Source of the DNA: Comamonas thiooxydans
GTDB lineage: Bacteria; Pseudomonadota; Gammaproteobacteria; Burkholderiales; Burkholderiaceae_C
Reading direction: 5' to 3'
NCBI RefSeq assembly: GCF_000964545.1
Contig: NZ_BBVD01000007.1
Location: 248,001 to 312,000, forward strand
DNA: 64,000 nucleotides
Within the stretch, counting starts at the first letter, position 1. Every line of letters starts with the position of its first letter. The notes under the pieces were generated by a model. The model ran no database searches. It was not told the origin of the DNA and saw nothing but the letters and a program-made list of their open reading frames with translations. Below are positions 23,913-32,642 of this stretch, piece after piece. The translations under genes were made by a program, and so were the position numbers.

Positions 23913-24821
23913 TCAGGAGGCGCTCAGAAGCTCCTGCAGGGCCTTGCGCATTTCCTGGGTCATGGCGCGCGCCAGCACCGAGCCCGGGCGTTGAGGCAGG
24001 CTCAGCGCATTCACTCCCACGGTGATGCGCGGCAGCAGCGGCACCACATGCACTCGGCGCCGGTCGGCCGCCAGGGCCGTGCAACCATCCATGATGGCCG
24101 CGCCCAGCCCGTATTCGGCCATGGACAGCGCCGCATGGTAGGTCTGCACCGTCACCACAGGCGACAGCCCCACGCCATGCTCGCGGCAGGCCTGGCCCAG
24201 GCGCATGCCCAGCGGGTCGCGCGCATCGAGCGCGACCACAGGCAGATCGGCCAGGTCCTTGAGTTCCATGCCTTCGGCGCGCACGCGCGAAGGCGGCAGC
24301 AGTCCCTTGGGCAAGACGCAGAACATGTCCACTTCGGCCAGCAGCTCGTGCTCCAGCGCGGGCTGACCCACGGAGCTGATCACAAAGCCCACATCGGCCT
24401 CCTGCAGCAGCAGGGCCGACACCACCTGCGGCGTGTGCAGCGCCTGCACGTGCACCTGGACCTGCGGATGGCGACGCCTGAAGCCCGCCACGGCGCGCGG
24501 CAGCACCTCGCGGCTGAGCGCGAATACCGTCAGCACATTGAGCCGGTCGGCCGACTGGCCATGACGCAGATTGGCGGCCAGGCGCTGCACCTCGTCGAGC
24601 TGCTCGAACAGCTTCTCGATATGCGGAAACAGGGCCAGCGCTTCATTGGTCGGCGTCAGCCTCCCCCGCGCGCGCTGGAACAGCGCAAAGCCCATCTGCA
24701 ACTCGGCATGCTGCAGCGTGCGGCTGACTGCGGGCTGGGTGACGTTGATGAGGCGCGCGGCCGCGCTGACGCTGCCGGTCTGCATCACGGCATTGAAGAC
24801 TTCGATATGTCGCAGACGCAT
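23913..24821 (-). CDS. LysR-family regulator
   Basis: A 302-residue LysR protein with helix-turn-helix FNAVMQTGSVSAAARLINVTQPAVSRTLQHAELQMGFALFQRARGRLTPT and a normal effector domain. It ends 15 bases from the convergent DadA-like gene and begins 21 bases after the cobalamin adenosyltransferase stop on the same strand, so it may be co-transcribed with the latter. Its ligand is probably an amino acid given the adjacent cassette; that is inference. Confidence 0.85.
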   Translation of the reverse strand: MRLRHIEVFNAVMQTGSVSAAARLINVTQPAVSRTLQHAELQMGFALFQRARGRLTPTNEALALFPHIEKLFEQLDEVQRLAANLRHGQSADRLNVLTVFALSREVLPRAVAGFRRRHPQVQVHVQALHTPQVVSALLLQEADVGFVISSVGQPALEHELLAEVDMFCVLPKGLLPPSRVRAEGMELKDLADLPVVALDARDPLGMRLGQACREHGVGLSPVVTVQTYHAALSMAEYGLGAAIMDGCTALAADRRRVHVVPLLPRITVGVNALSLPQRPGSVLARAMTQEMRKALQELLSAS

Positions 24822-24842
24822 GCCCGGCCTCCTGCCACCGCC

Positions 24843-25409
24843 TCACTCGGACTGCGCGCGCGCCAGGCGTTCGCTCTTCCAGTACACATCGTCGCCGCCG
24901 TCGAGGCGGTTGAGCACGCGGGCCAGCACGAACAGCAGATCGGACAGACGATTCAGATACTGGCGCGGCGCGGCTCGCATGGCCTCGGCCTGCTCCAGTG
25001 CCACCACCTGGCGCTCGGCACGGCGCGCCACGGTACGGCATACATGGGCCTGGGCGGCAGCACGTGTGCCGGCCGGCAGGATGAACTCCTGAAGACGCGG
25101 CAGCTGCGCGTTGTAGTGGGCCAGCGCGTTGTCGAGCTGCAGCAGTGCATCGTCCTTGAGCAGCTCATAGCCCGGCATGGACAGCTCGCCGCCCAGGTTG
25201 AACAGCTGGTGCTGGATGTCGATCAGCAGGTCGCGCACCTCCTGGGGCATTGGCTCGCACAGCAGCAGGCCGATATGCGAGTTCAGTTCATCCACATCGC
25301 CCATGGCATGCGGGCGACCGCTGTTCTTGGAAACGCGGGTGTTGTCTCCGAGGCCGGTGGTTCCGTCATCTCCGGTGCGGGTGGCGATTTGCGTGAGGCG
25401 GTTGCCCAT
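24843..25409 (-). CDS. Cob(I)alamin adenosyltransferase, PduO type
   Basis: Transfers the adenosyl group of ATP to cob(I)alamin to make coenzyme B12. The 188-residue product has the N-terminal ATP-binding TRTGDDGTTGLGD motif, the GDVDELNSHIGLLL helix and the C-terminal RQYLNRLSDLLFVLARVLNR, all PduO-family signatures. No other cobalamin gene is in the window. The LysR gene follows at 21 bases. Confidence 0.93.
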   Translation of the reverse strand: MGNRLTQIATRTGDDGTTGLGDNTRVSKNSGRPHAMGDVDELNSHIGLLLCEPMPQEVRDLLIDIQHQLFNLGGELSMPGYELLKDDALLQLDNALAHYNAQLPRLQEFILPAGTRAAAQAHVCRTVARRAERQVVALEQAEAMRAAPRQYLNRLSDLLFVLARVLNRLDGGDDVYWKSERLARAQSE

Positions 25410-25593
25410 GGGTCATCCCTTGTCAAAGCTGCGAGTTTTCAGGGCCGGAGCGGCCCTCAGATACTGCCGCCATTGTGCGTTACAGCCCGCAGGCAAATGT
25501 AGTCTGAGGCAACAGCAGGCAAAAGTGCTGGCCCTTTGCCGCCTCACAGGGTGCAATGCACTCCTGTTATCGCATAGAGAAGGAATGCCATTC

Positions 25594-25962
25594 ATGAACA
25601 AGAAGAATCTGCTCAATTGCAAGGTCTCGTCATTCGAAGTCGTCAGCGTGGTGCTGTTTTCTGCGCTCACCCTGGGCGGGGGCATGGCTTTTGCGCAAAC
25701 CGGCGGCGGCAACGCCGGCAACAACAAGGAGCCTGCGCGCATCGTGCAGTCTGGTTCCGCCACCGGCGTGCAGCAGGCACCGACTGCAAAAAGCAGCGTG
25801 CAAGCGGCCTTCGAGCGTGCCGACGCCAATCGCGACGGTCAGCTCAGTGCGCAGGAAGCACGCCAGCTGCCTGTCATCTCCCAGCGCTTCGAAGAGATCG
25901 ACAGCGACCGCAACGGCCAGCTGTCACGCGCCGAATTCGACAAGGGTGCTCAGCAGTACTGA
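25594..25962 (+). CDS. Secreted EF-hand protein
   Basis: A 122-residue exported protein with a long signal peptide ending near AFAQ (residue ~35) and a low-complexity linker. It has two EF-hand calcium loops: DANRDGQLSAQE and DSDRNGQLSRAE, each with Asp at 1 and 3 or 5, Gly at 6 and Glu at 12. It probably binds calcium in the periplasm; no enzymatic domain is seen. The ATG at 25594 has an AAGG site at suitable distance; another ATG three codons earlier is too close to it. Confidence 0.8.
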   Translation: MNKKNLLNCKVSSFEVVSVVLFSALTLGGGMAFAQTGGGNAGNNKEPARIVQSGSATGVQQAPTAKSSVQAAFERADANRDGQLSAQEARQLPVISQRFEEIDSDRNGQLSRAEFDKGAQQY

Positions 25963-25986
25963 GGCCCTGCCGCGGCGCTTTCCTGA

Positions 25987-26958
25987 TCACGCCGCAGCGC
26001 CGAGTTCCTCCTGCGGCAAGGCGAACTCGGCCCCGACATAGTCCAGGTGAATCTCGAACTCGCGGCGCAGCAAGCGCTGCGCCCAGTCTTCGACCAGGCT
26101 GCGCTGCGCAGCACTCACCCGCTCCCCCATTTCCAGCCGCACCAGGCTCGGCTCCTCAAGGCCAAAGGCACGATAGCCACCCAGCGGCAGCAGACCCCGG
26201 GCATGGTCCTCGACGGCGCGAAACAAGGCCTCGCCGGAATCGCAGATCGCCGAGGCCACAAACACTTCGGGGTCACGTTCCACCCAGTTCAGCACATTGC
26301 CGATCTGCGCCACGCCATGCGCCCGGCAGGCCTGCGTGACGCCGGGGCGGCCGCCATCCAGCATGGCAAACACAATGTCCAGGCCCGTCTGCTCGACCAT
26401 TGCCGAGACACAGGTCCGGGCCCAGCCCGGGCGATGCTGGTGACCGCAGAACTGGGTGACCAGCTGCCCCTCAAAACCGGCGCGCCTGAGACCGTCCGTA
26501 TAGGCCGCGCGGCCACGCAGACCTGGCGGCACTTTCTCGCCCGAGAAATGCCCCACCTTGCCCGTCTTGCTCCACTGGCTGGCCAGCACGCCGGCGAGGA
26601 ATGCCGACTGCTCCTGCAGCACCTCGTAACGCGCCACATTGGCTGCCGCCCAGCTGCCTTGCGTGACCGCAAAGGCCTGCTCGGGCCAGCGCTCGGCCAG
26701 GATCTTCACCGGACCGTCACCCTGACCGCCATGCGCAAGAATCAGCGCATAGCGGCCGCCGCACAATGCGGACATTTCGGCGGCGCGCTGCTGCGCCGAC
26801 TGGCCGGCCACCCAGAGCACATCGACCTCGTGGCCGGCCTCTCTGGCCTTGTGGGCTCCGCGCAGTCCCGACTCGTTGAAACTGCCCTGCCCTTCGGGGC
26901 CAAACAGCACCACGGCATAGCGTGGCTTACGGGGTGAATACAGTTTCTCGCTGCTCAT
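25987..26958 (-). CDS. BMP-family (PnrA-like) protein without a signal peptide
   Basis: A 323-residue protein of the basic membrane protein/PnrA family, whose members are receptors of nucleoside ABC importers. Recognisable regions are YAVVLFGPEGQGSFNESGLRGA, VTQGSWAAANVARYEVLQEQSAFLAGVLA, KVGHFSGEKVPPGLRGRAAYTDGLRRAG and TGLDIVFAMLDGGRPGVTQACR. Unlike normal receptors it begins MSSEKLYSPRKPRYAV with no signal peptide or lipobox, so it may act in the cytoplasm. It lies 15 bases after the Bug-type receptor gene on the same strand, an operon of two unrelated binding proteins with no permease. Confidence 0.7.
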   Translation of the reverse strand: MSSEKLYSPRKPRYAVVLFGPEGQGSFNESGLRGAHKAREAGHEVDVLWVAGQSAQQRAAEMSALCGGRYALILAHGGQGDGPVKILAERWPEQAFAVTQGSWAAANVARYEVLQEQSAFLAGVLASQWSKTGKVGHFSGEKVPPGLRGRAAYTDGLRRAGFEGQLVTQFCGHQHRPGWARTCVSAMVEQTGLDIVFAMLDGGRPGVTQACRAHGVAQIGNVLNWVERDPEVFVASAICDSGEALFRAVEDHARGLLPLGGYRAFGLEEPSLVRLEMGERVSAAQRSLVEDWAQRLLRREFEIHLDYVGAEFALPQEELGAAA

Positions 26959-26973
26959 TGTTGTCTCTTCTGC

Positions 26974-27972
26974 TTAAAGTTTTGCACCTGTCTTTTTCGC
27001 GATATCTCCCCAGGCCAGATGCTGGTCCGCAATCAGCTGGGTGAAGGCCTTGGATTCCATATCCCGGGTCACGAATCCCTGGGCTTCGAGCGTCTGTGCA
27101 AACTCGGGACGCGCGCTGATCTGCCGCACCGCGCTGGCGATTCTTTCGGCCAGCGCCCTGGGCAAGCCGGCGGGAGCCGAAATGCCGACGAAGTTTTCGG
27201 AGACCAGCTGCGCCAGCCCCAGTTCGGCCACGCTGGGCACCGCCGGTGCCTGCGCTACGCGGCGTGGCGATGTCAGTGCCAGCAGCTTGAGCCGGCCCTG
27301 CTTGTGCAGCGCGATGTTCTGCGGCAGGGCGTCGATCGCCAGCTTGATATGGCCGCTGAGCAGATCCGCACGCATGGGGCCGGCGCCGCGGTAAGGCACA
27401 TGCTCCATGGACAGCTTGAGCGTCTGCGCAAACTGCTCACCCACCAGATGCCCCACCGAGGCAGCGCCGCCGCTGCCAAAGGCCACGGGGGCAGGCTGCT
27501 CCTTGATCCAGCTCACCAGCTCGCTCAGGCTGTTGGCGGGCACCGAGGGATGCACGGCAAACACCGTGGGCACGGCGCCGATATAGGCCAAGTGTTCGAA
27601 GCTGCGCAAGGGATCGTAGCCAGGGCTTTGCAGCAGCGATGGCGCAATCGACAGCGCCGCCGAATTGGATACCAGCAGCGTGTAGCCATCATTGGCGCTG
27701 TGCGCCACGATCTGCGCGCCAATCGACGAGCCCGCACCCGGCTTGTTGTCTATGACCACGCTCTGGCCCAGCTTCTCGGCCAGCGCGGGAGCCAGCACCC
27801 GGGCCACGATATCGCTGGAACCGCCGGGTGGGAAGGTCACGACCAGTTTGATGGGCCGCACCGGCCAGGCCTGCGTCTGCGCGGCACGCACATGCCATGC
27901 CGCGCCCAGCATGCCTGCGGCCGACACCCCGGCCAGCCCCTGTATGAATGATCTGCGACCCGTATCGCGCAT
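26974..27972 (-). CDS. Bug/TctC-family periplasmic binding protein with Tat-like leader
   Basis: Solute receptor of the tripartite tricarboxylate family, greatly expanded in betaproteobacteria. The 332-residue product has a twin-arginine leader (RRSFIQGLAGVSAAGMLGAAW, cut near AAQ), then WPVRPIKLVVTFPPGGSSDIVARVLAPALAEKLGQSVVIDNKPGAGSSIGAQIVAHSANDGYTLL, the classical Bug sequence. No TctA/TctB membrane genes accompany it. The ATG at 27972 has a GGAG-rich site; an upstream in-frame ATG at 28059 would spoil the leader. It heads an operon with the BMP-like gene. Confidence 0.9.
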   Translation of the reverse strand: MRDTGRRSFIQGLAGVSAAGMLGAAWHVRAAQTQAWPVRPIKLVVTFPPGGSSDIVARVLAPALAEKLGQSVVIDNKPGAGSSIGAQIVAHSANDGYTLLVSNSAALSIAPSLLQSPGYDPLRSFEHLAYIGAVPTVFAVHPSVPANSLSELVSWIKEQPAPVAFGSGGAASVGHLVGEQFAQTLKLSMEHVPYRGAGPMRADLLSGHIKLAIDALPQNIALHKQGRLKLLALTSPRRVAQAPAVPSVAELGLAQLVSENFVGISAPAGLPRALAERIASAVRQISARPEFAQTLEAQGFVTRDMESKAFTQLIADQHLAWGDIAKKTGAKL

Positions 27973-28224
27973 AGCTCCGCCCTCCGAACTGCTTTTGGTT
28001 TGAAGCGAGCTCTGCAGCGCACGCCATGAGGCTTGCCAATATAGGCACACCCGGCACAAACCCTAAACACTGATTTCTCATTAGCTAGGGCGGAACTTAT
28101 CTATGTGCCCGCGCCAGACAGTTGCGCCACGACGAAACCGCGATCTCCGCCAGCTCCAATGGGCATGCGCCATGCGTAGCGATTGCGACCTTGAGCGGCA
28201 TGGCCTAGTACCCAATACGTACAC

Positions 28225-28237
28225 GCCCGGACCGGGC
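28225..28237. promoter_or_regulatory. GC-rich dyad before the FAD dehydrogenase gene
   Basis: GCCCGG-A-CCGGGC is a perfect dyad 35 bases upstream of the dehydrogenase start. It could be an operator. Nothing else clear was seen in the 299-base gap from the divergent Bug gene. Confidence 0.35.
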
Positions 28238-28271
28238 CAGGTGGTATTCTTTTTCTCCTCTGGAGACCCCG

Positions 28272-29699
28272 ATGAACGCACCTGTTGCCCATACCTCGCT
28301 GCAGCCCGATTTCGTGCAGCGCCCCATCCCCGAAGAATTTCTGCAGGCCCTGCAAACACGTTTCGGCGGCCAGTGCTCCACGGCCTTGGCCGTGCGCGAG
28401 CAGCATGGCCGCGACGAAGGCGCGATTTCCGCGCCCCCTCCGGCAGCCGTGGTGTTTGCCGAATCCACCCAGGACGTGCAGGATGCCGTCAGGCTCTGCG
28501 ACCAGTACGGCGTGCCCGTGATTGCCTATGGCGCCGGATCGTCGCTGGAAGGTCATCTTCTGGCCGTGCAAGGCGGCATCACCATCGACGTCAGCCGCAT
28601 GAGTCGCGTGCTCTCGGTCAACACCGAAGACCTGACCATCACCGTGCAACCCGGCATCACGCGCAAGGCGTTGAACGAGGCCATCAAGGACACCGGCTTC
28701 TTCTTTCCCATCGACCCCGGTGCCGACGCTTCGATCGGCGGCATGACCTCGACCCGCGCCAGCGGCACCAATGCCGTGCGCTACGGCACCATGCGCGAGA
28801 ACGTGCTGGCCCTGGAGGTAGTGACGGCCAGCGGCGAAGTGGTGCGCACAGGCAACCGCGCCAAGAAGAGCGCCGCCGGCTACGACCTGACCCGCCTGCT
28901 GGTGGGCAGCGAAGGCACGCTGGGCATCTTCACCGAGATCACGCTGCGCATTTACCCGCTGCCCGAAGCGGTGAGCGCAGCCATCTGCTCTTTCTCCAGC
29001 ATCGAGAACGCCGTGCACACGGTGATCCAGACCATCCAGATGGGCATTCCCATCGCCCGCGTGGAACTGGTCGATGTGAACTCCGTGCGCATGGTCAATG
29101 CCTACAGCAAGCTGTCCCTGCGTGAAGAGCCCATGCTGCTGATGGAGTTCCACGGCTCCCCCACCGGCGTGAAGGAGCAGGCCGAGATGGTTCAGGACAT
29201 TGCCCATGAATTCGGCGGCAATGCCTTTGAATGGGCCGAACGCCCCGAAGACCGTACGCGTCTGTTCACCGCGCGCCACAACGCCTATTTCGCGGCCGTT
29301 TCCAGCGTGCCCGGATGCCGCTGCATCACCACCGATGCCTGCGTGCCCATCAGCCGCCTGGCCGATGCGCTGCTGGAGTGCGTGACCGAAGCCGATGCCA
29401 GCGGCATCCCCTACTTCCTGGTCGGCCACGTGGGCGACGGCAACTTCCACTTCGGCTATCTGATCGATCCCGACAACGACACCCAGCGCCAGCAGGCCGA
29501 GCAACTCAACCATACGCTGGTGGCGCGCGCGATTGCGCTGGGCGGTACCTGCACGGGCGAGCACGGCATCGGCATCCACAAGCAGGGCTTTTTGCTGGAG
29601 GAGGCTGGCGTTGGTGCGGTGCAGATGATGCGTGCCATCAAGCAGGCTCTGGACCCCAAGAACATCCTGAACCCGGGCAAGATCTTTCAGCTGCAGTGA
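28272..29699 (+). CDS. FAD-linked oxidase, GlcD/D-lactate dehydrogenase (cytochrome) type
   Basis: A 475-residue flavoprotein of the VAO/PCMH family. The FAD-binding half contains VPVIAYGAGSSLEGHLLAVQGGITIDVSRM and GADASIGGMTSTRASGTNAVRYGTMRENVLALEVV; the C-terminal catalytic half has VGHVGDGNFHFGYLID, CTGEHGIGIHKQGFL and LDPKNILNPGKIF. This is the organisation of bacterial Dld-type D-lactate dehydrogenases and the GlcD subunit. The absence of glcE/glcF genes favours a single-subunit D-lactate dehydrogenase, though related 2-hydroxy acids are possible. A strong bidirectional terminator follows. Confidence 0.88.
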   Translation: MNAPVAHTSLQPDFVQRPIPEEFLQALQTRFGGQCSTALAVREQHGRDEGAISAPPPAAVVFAESTQDVQDAVRLCDQYGVPVIAYGAGSSLEGHLLAVQGGITIDVSRMSRVLSVNTEDLTITVQPGITRKALNEAIKDTGFFFPIDPGADASIGGMTSTRASGTNAVRYGTMRENVLALEVVTASGEVVRTGNRAKKSAAGYDLTRLLVGSEGTLGIFTEITLRIYPLPEAVSAAICSFSSIENAVHTVIQTIQMGIPIARVELVDVNSVRMVNAYSKLSLREEPMLLMEFHGSPTGVKEQAEMVQDIAHEFGGNAFEWAERPEDRTRLFTARHNAYFAAVSSVPGCRCITTDACVPISRLADALLECVTEADASGIPYFLVGHVGDGNFHFGYLIDPDNDTQRQQAEQLNHTLVARAIALGGTCTGEHGIGIHKQGFLLEEAGVGAVQMMRAIKQALDPKNILNPGKIFQLQ

Positions 29700-29735
29700 G
29701 CCTCGCTCGCGCTTGCTGAAGACGCGCAAACCATG

Positions 29736-29765
29736 AAAAAGGGCCTGCAGTTGCAGGCCCTTTTC
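29736..29765. terminator. Bidirectional terminator
   Basis: AAAAGGGCCTGCA and TGCAGGCCCTTTT form a perfect 13-bp stem with a two-base loop between the convergent FAD dehydrogenase and CsgG-like genes. Confidence 0.9.
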
Positions 29766-29783
29766 TGTTCTCGGATCGGCGCT

Positions 29784-30611
29784 TTACTTGCCGACCTTGA
29801 GTTGACCGCCGCGACCCAGGCCGCCCTTGACTTCCTGCGCCTTGTAGTTGCGCAGCGAGATCACCATGTTGTTGTAGGCATCCATGAAGGCGGCCACCGT
29901 GGCCTTGCCTTCGGGTGAGCGCGAGAAGCCGCCCAGACCACCACCCACGCCACCGCCGAACGCGCCCATGGCTGCGCCGAAGTTGGTGGCTGTGGAGTTG
30001 CCTTCGGAGATGGAGATCTGCACGCCAGAACGGATGTCGAACATGCTCAGCGTCACCACCGAAGCCTTGCTCTGCATGGCACCGCCGATCAGCGTACCCA
30101 CATTGCCGAACAGACCGCCCACGCCCGCTGCCAGCTGACCGGTTGCATCGTTGTCGATGATGATGGAAGGCTCCATGTAGTAATCGGCTGCCACGCGCTG
30201 GCCCTTTTGCTGCTTGGAGCCGGCGCGGAATTCACCGGAGTTGCGCTGCTTGTCGGTGATCGCCGACATCTTGCTTTCGGTGCGGTTGTTGCCGATGGAG
30301 GTGATCACAAAGCAGTTGGACTGCTGCACAGCCAGACGGATCAGGGGCTCGATGGTCGTGATCTTGGTGGCGGCGCCAAAGCTCGCATACCACTCCTTGC
30401 CGCGACCGTCGTCCACGGCCAGCGTACCCAGAGGAGCATCGCAACGCTCGAGCGTAGAGTTCGCATTCACGCTGGTTGCGCCGCCCGCTGCGCCAGTGGC
30501 AGCCGTGGGAGCCGTACCCGTGGAAATGGTGCCGCCGCCGGGGGTCACGCAACCGCCCAGTGCCAGGGCCGATGCGATAGCTGCCAGACGCAGCGTTGTC
30601 TTCTTGGACAT
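29784..30611 (-). CDS. CsgG/HfaB-like outer-membrane lipoprotein
   Basis: A 275-residue lipoprotein: signal LRLAAIASALALGGC with lipid-modified C21. The mature part resembles the CsgG family that forms oligomeric outer-membrane secretion channels or related assemblies: KITTIEPLIRLAVQQSNCFVITSIGNN, ADYYMEPSIIIDND, VTLSMFDIRSGVQISISEGNSTATNFG and a Gly-rich segment. No curli subunit or csgEF gene is present, so a curli role is not supported. It lies 47 bases after the Sel1-repeat lipoprotein gene in the same direction, probably one operon. Confidence 0.75.
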   Translation of the reverse strand: MSKKTTLRLAAIASALALGGCVTPGGGTISTGTAPTAATGAAGGATSVNANSTLERCDAPLGTLAVDDGRGKEWYASFGAATKITTIEPLIRLAVQQSNCFVITSIGNNRTESKMSAITDKQRNSGEFRAGSKQQKGQRVAADYYMEPSIIIDNDATGQLAAGVGGLFGNVGTLIGGAMQSKASVVTLSMFDIRSGVQISISEGNSTATNFGAAMGAFGGGVGGGLGGFSRSPEGKATVAAFMDAYNNMVISLRNYKAQEVKGGLGRGGQLKVGK

Positions 30612-30658
30612 AGTGATGCTTTCAAAAAAATAGAAAATGCTGCAGCGCTCACAGCGCC

Positions 30659-31261
30659 TCAGCGGTAATACCAACCCGACGAACCCCACACCATGTAGTA
30701 GGGCGCGCCCACATACCAGCCATTCCAGGACTTGCGCTCGTCCTCGATGGCCTGATAGCGTGCATGAGCATTCTGTTTGGCGGCCTGCGCCTGGGGCAGC
30801 AGGCGCTTGGCTTCCTTGAAGCCCTTGGCGGCAGCACGCGACAGCCAGGCCTCGGCTTCGGCGGGGTCCGGGCCCATTTCTTCAAAGCCCAGCAGATACA
30901 GACGGCCCAATGCAAACTGGGCCTGACCGTTACCGGCATCGCCGGCCTTGCGCATCCATTCGATGGCCTGATAGCTGTTGCGCTCCACGCCATCGCCGCG
31001 CAGATAGCGCAGCCCCAGGTCATAGGCCGCGCGAGGATCGGCTTCGGCTTTTTGCACCAGTGCCGCCAGGCGGCGCTCCGCCTCGGGATTGACGGGCTCG
31101 CCACGGAAAGTCGCGACATTGCGCGGCAGCTCGGAACAGTTATTGCCTTCGCACAGGCGCACGGTGGGCGAAGCAGGTGCCAACTGCTCCTGCGGTGTCT
31201 GTACCGCGCATGCTGTCAATGCAAGAGCCGCCAATGAAAAGGTGGGGGCGAGCAGGCGCAT
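30659..31261 (-). CDS. Sel1-repeat lipoprotein
   Basis: A 200-residue exported lipoprotein: signal MRLLAPTFSLAALALTAC with C18. After a spacer with a CEGNNC pair it has Sel1/TPR-like repeats (DPRAAYDLGLRYLRGDGVERNSYQAIEWMRKAGDAGNGQAQFALGRLYLLG and EAEAWLSRAAAKGFKEAKRLL) and ends in an aromatic tail (WNGWYVGAPYYMVWGSSGWYYR). Sel1 repeats mediate protein contacts. A GAGGAG site precedes the ATG. It is followed by the CsgG-like lipoprotein, suggesting that both act in one envelope complex. Confidence 0.75.
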   Translation of the reverse strand: MRLLAPTFSLAALALTACAVQTPQEQLAPASPTVRLCEGNNCSELPRNVATFRGEPVNPEAERRLAALVQKAEADPRAAYDLGLRYLRGDGVERNSYQAIEWMRKAGDAGNGQAQFALGRLYLLGFEEMGPDPAEAEAWLSRAAAKGFKEAKRLLPQAQAAKQNAHARYQAIEDERKSWNGWYVGAPYYMVWGSSGWYYR

Positions 31262-31458
31262 GGATGTCTCCTCTGAATTCTCGGCCGCTGAAAGCCGAAA
31301 AGTATACATAAGCAAAAATCGGTAATTTTTACGACGAGTTGACAACACGCATACCCCACCAAAGAGGGGTATCCCGCACAAAATGCAAAATCCCGACAAG
31401 GCCTTGTCTGTGCTGCGGTGTCTTGGAGCCTGTGTATGACGGATACATTTAAAAACTC

Positions 31459-32211
31459 ATGACAAAAAAATGGCTTGCCTCGACCTGGCCTCTGCCTGCA
31501 CTGCTCGTCTGGCTGCTGGCCTGGGTGATCTTTGCGGGCCTGGCGCGCCTGCTGCCCTGGTGGCTGGCCCTGCTGGTCGCCGGCAGCTTCAGCACGGCAG
31601 CCAGTCTCTGCGGACCCAACTGGTGGCGCAGGCTCATCATTGCGGCCGGGTTTCCGCTGTCGTTTCTGGTGCTCAGCGCCAGCCAGTTGCCCGCCTGGGG
31701 CTGGCTGCTGCCTCTGGCCTTGCTGCTGCTGATCTACCCGCTCAATGCATGGCGTGATGCCCCGGTCTTTCCAACGCCGTTAAATGCACTCAAAGGGCTG
31801 GCAGAGGTCGTGCAATTGCCGGTGCAGGCGCTGGTGCTGGACGCCGGCTGCGGCATGGGCGATGGCTTGCGCGCACTGCGCAGTGCGCTGCCGCAGGCCC
31901 GCCTCAATGGTCTGGAATGGAGCTGGCCACTGGCGATTGCCAGCGCCCTGCGCTGCCCCTGGGCACGCGTGCGGCGTGGCGATATCTGGCTGGCCGACTG
32001 GAGCGGCTATCAGTTGGTCTATCTGTTCCAGCGGCCCGAAAGCATGGGCCGCGCCGCGGTCAAGGCTGCCACCGAGATGCAGCCCGGCAGTTGGCTGGTG
32101 AGCCTGGATTTCCAGCTGCCCGGCGTGGAAGCGACGGCATGCCTGCAAGGCAATAGCCGCCACAAGGTATGGATCTACGCCATTCCGCTGGATGGCGCAG
32201 AACGCAGCTGA
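31459..32211 (+). CDS. Membrane-anchored SAM-dependent methyltransferase
   Basis: A 250-residue protein with an N-terminal hydrophobic third (about three or four helices, residues 10-95) and a C-terminal class I methyltransferase-like domain. Motif I is VLDAGCGMGDGLRAL, followed by an acidic beta-2 end (LNGLEWSWPLAIA), a GDIWLADW segment and VYLFQRPESMGRA in place of motif IV. The catalytic domain is short, about 140 residues. Substrate unknown; a membrane or envelope target is likely. It is convergent with sorB, six bases apart. Confidence 0.7.
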   Translation: MTKKWLASTWPLPALLVWLLAWVIFAGLARLLPWWLALLVAGSFSTAASLCGPNWWRRLIIAAGFPLSFLVLSASQLPAWGWLLPLALLLLIYPLNAWRDAPVFPTPLNALKGLAEVVQLPVQALVLDAGCGMGDGLRALRSALPQARLNGLEWSWPLAIASALRCPWARVRRGDIWLADWSGYQLVYLFQRPESMGRAAVKAATEMQPGSWLVSLDFQLPGVEATACLQGNSRHKVWIYAIPLDGAERS

Positions 32212-32217
32212 GACGCT

Positions 32218-32553
32218 TTATTTGGCTGCGCCGCTGGCCTTGCTCACGTAGAGAGCAACGGCAGCGATATCGGCTTCGCTCATTGTGGCCTTGAAGGAGG
32301 GCATGGAGCCGATGCCGTCCTTCAGAGCACGCGCCACGCGGGCCGCATCGGGCTGCAACTCGTCCAGCACCGGGCCTATGGCACCTTCCGCACCGGCGTC
32401 CTTGAGGGTATGGCACACCGCACAGGCAGGGACTGCAGCAGTGGTGAACAGCTCTTTGCCGCGCGCCATCTGGGCAGCCTGATCGGCGTGGGCTGCAGTG
32501 CCCGCAAAGGCGGTCAAGAGCAGGGCGGCGAGGGTGTGGTTTGTCTTCATCAT
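32218..32553 (-). CDS. sorB: c-type cytochrome subunit of sulfite dehydrogenase (SorB-like)
   Basis: A 111-residue periplasmic monohaem cytochrome c: signal peptide ending near AHA, haem motif CAVCH (C44, C47, H48) and axial Met in GSMPSF. It lies 89 bases downstream of a sulfite dehydrogenase molybdenum subunit and is of the size of SorB, which accepts the electrons from sulfite. The start at 32553 gives MMKTNHTL; the second Met is equally possible. Confidence 0.8.
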   Translation of the reverse strand: MMKTNHTLAALLLTAFAGTAAHADQAAQMARGKELFTTAAVPACAVCHTLKDAGAEGAIGPVLDELQPDAARVARALKDGIGSMPSFKATMSEADIAAVALYVSKASGAAK

Positions 32554-32642
32554 TGTTCTTGGAGAAATGCGATGCATCGGGGTTGGATCCCATGCCCTGC
32601 GCCCCTTCTTCCGGCACGGGGCATGGGCAGTGATTGCGACAC

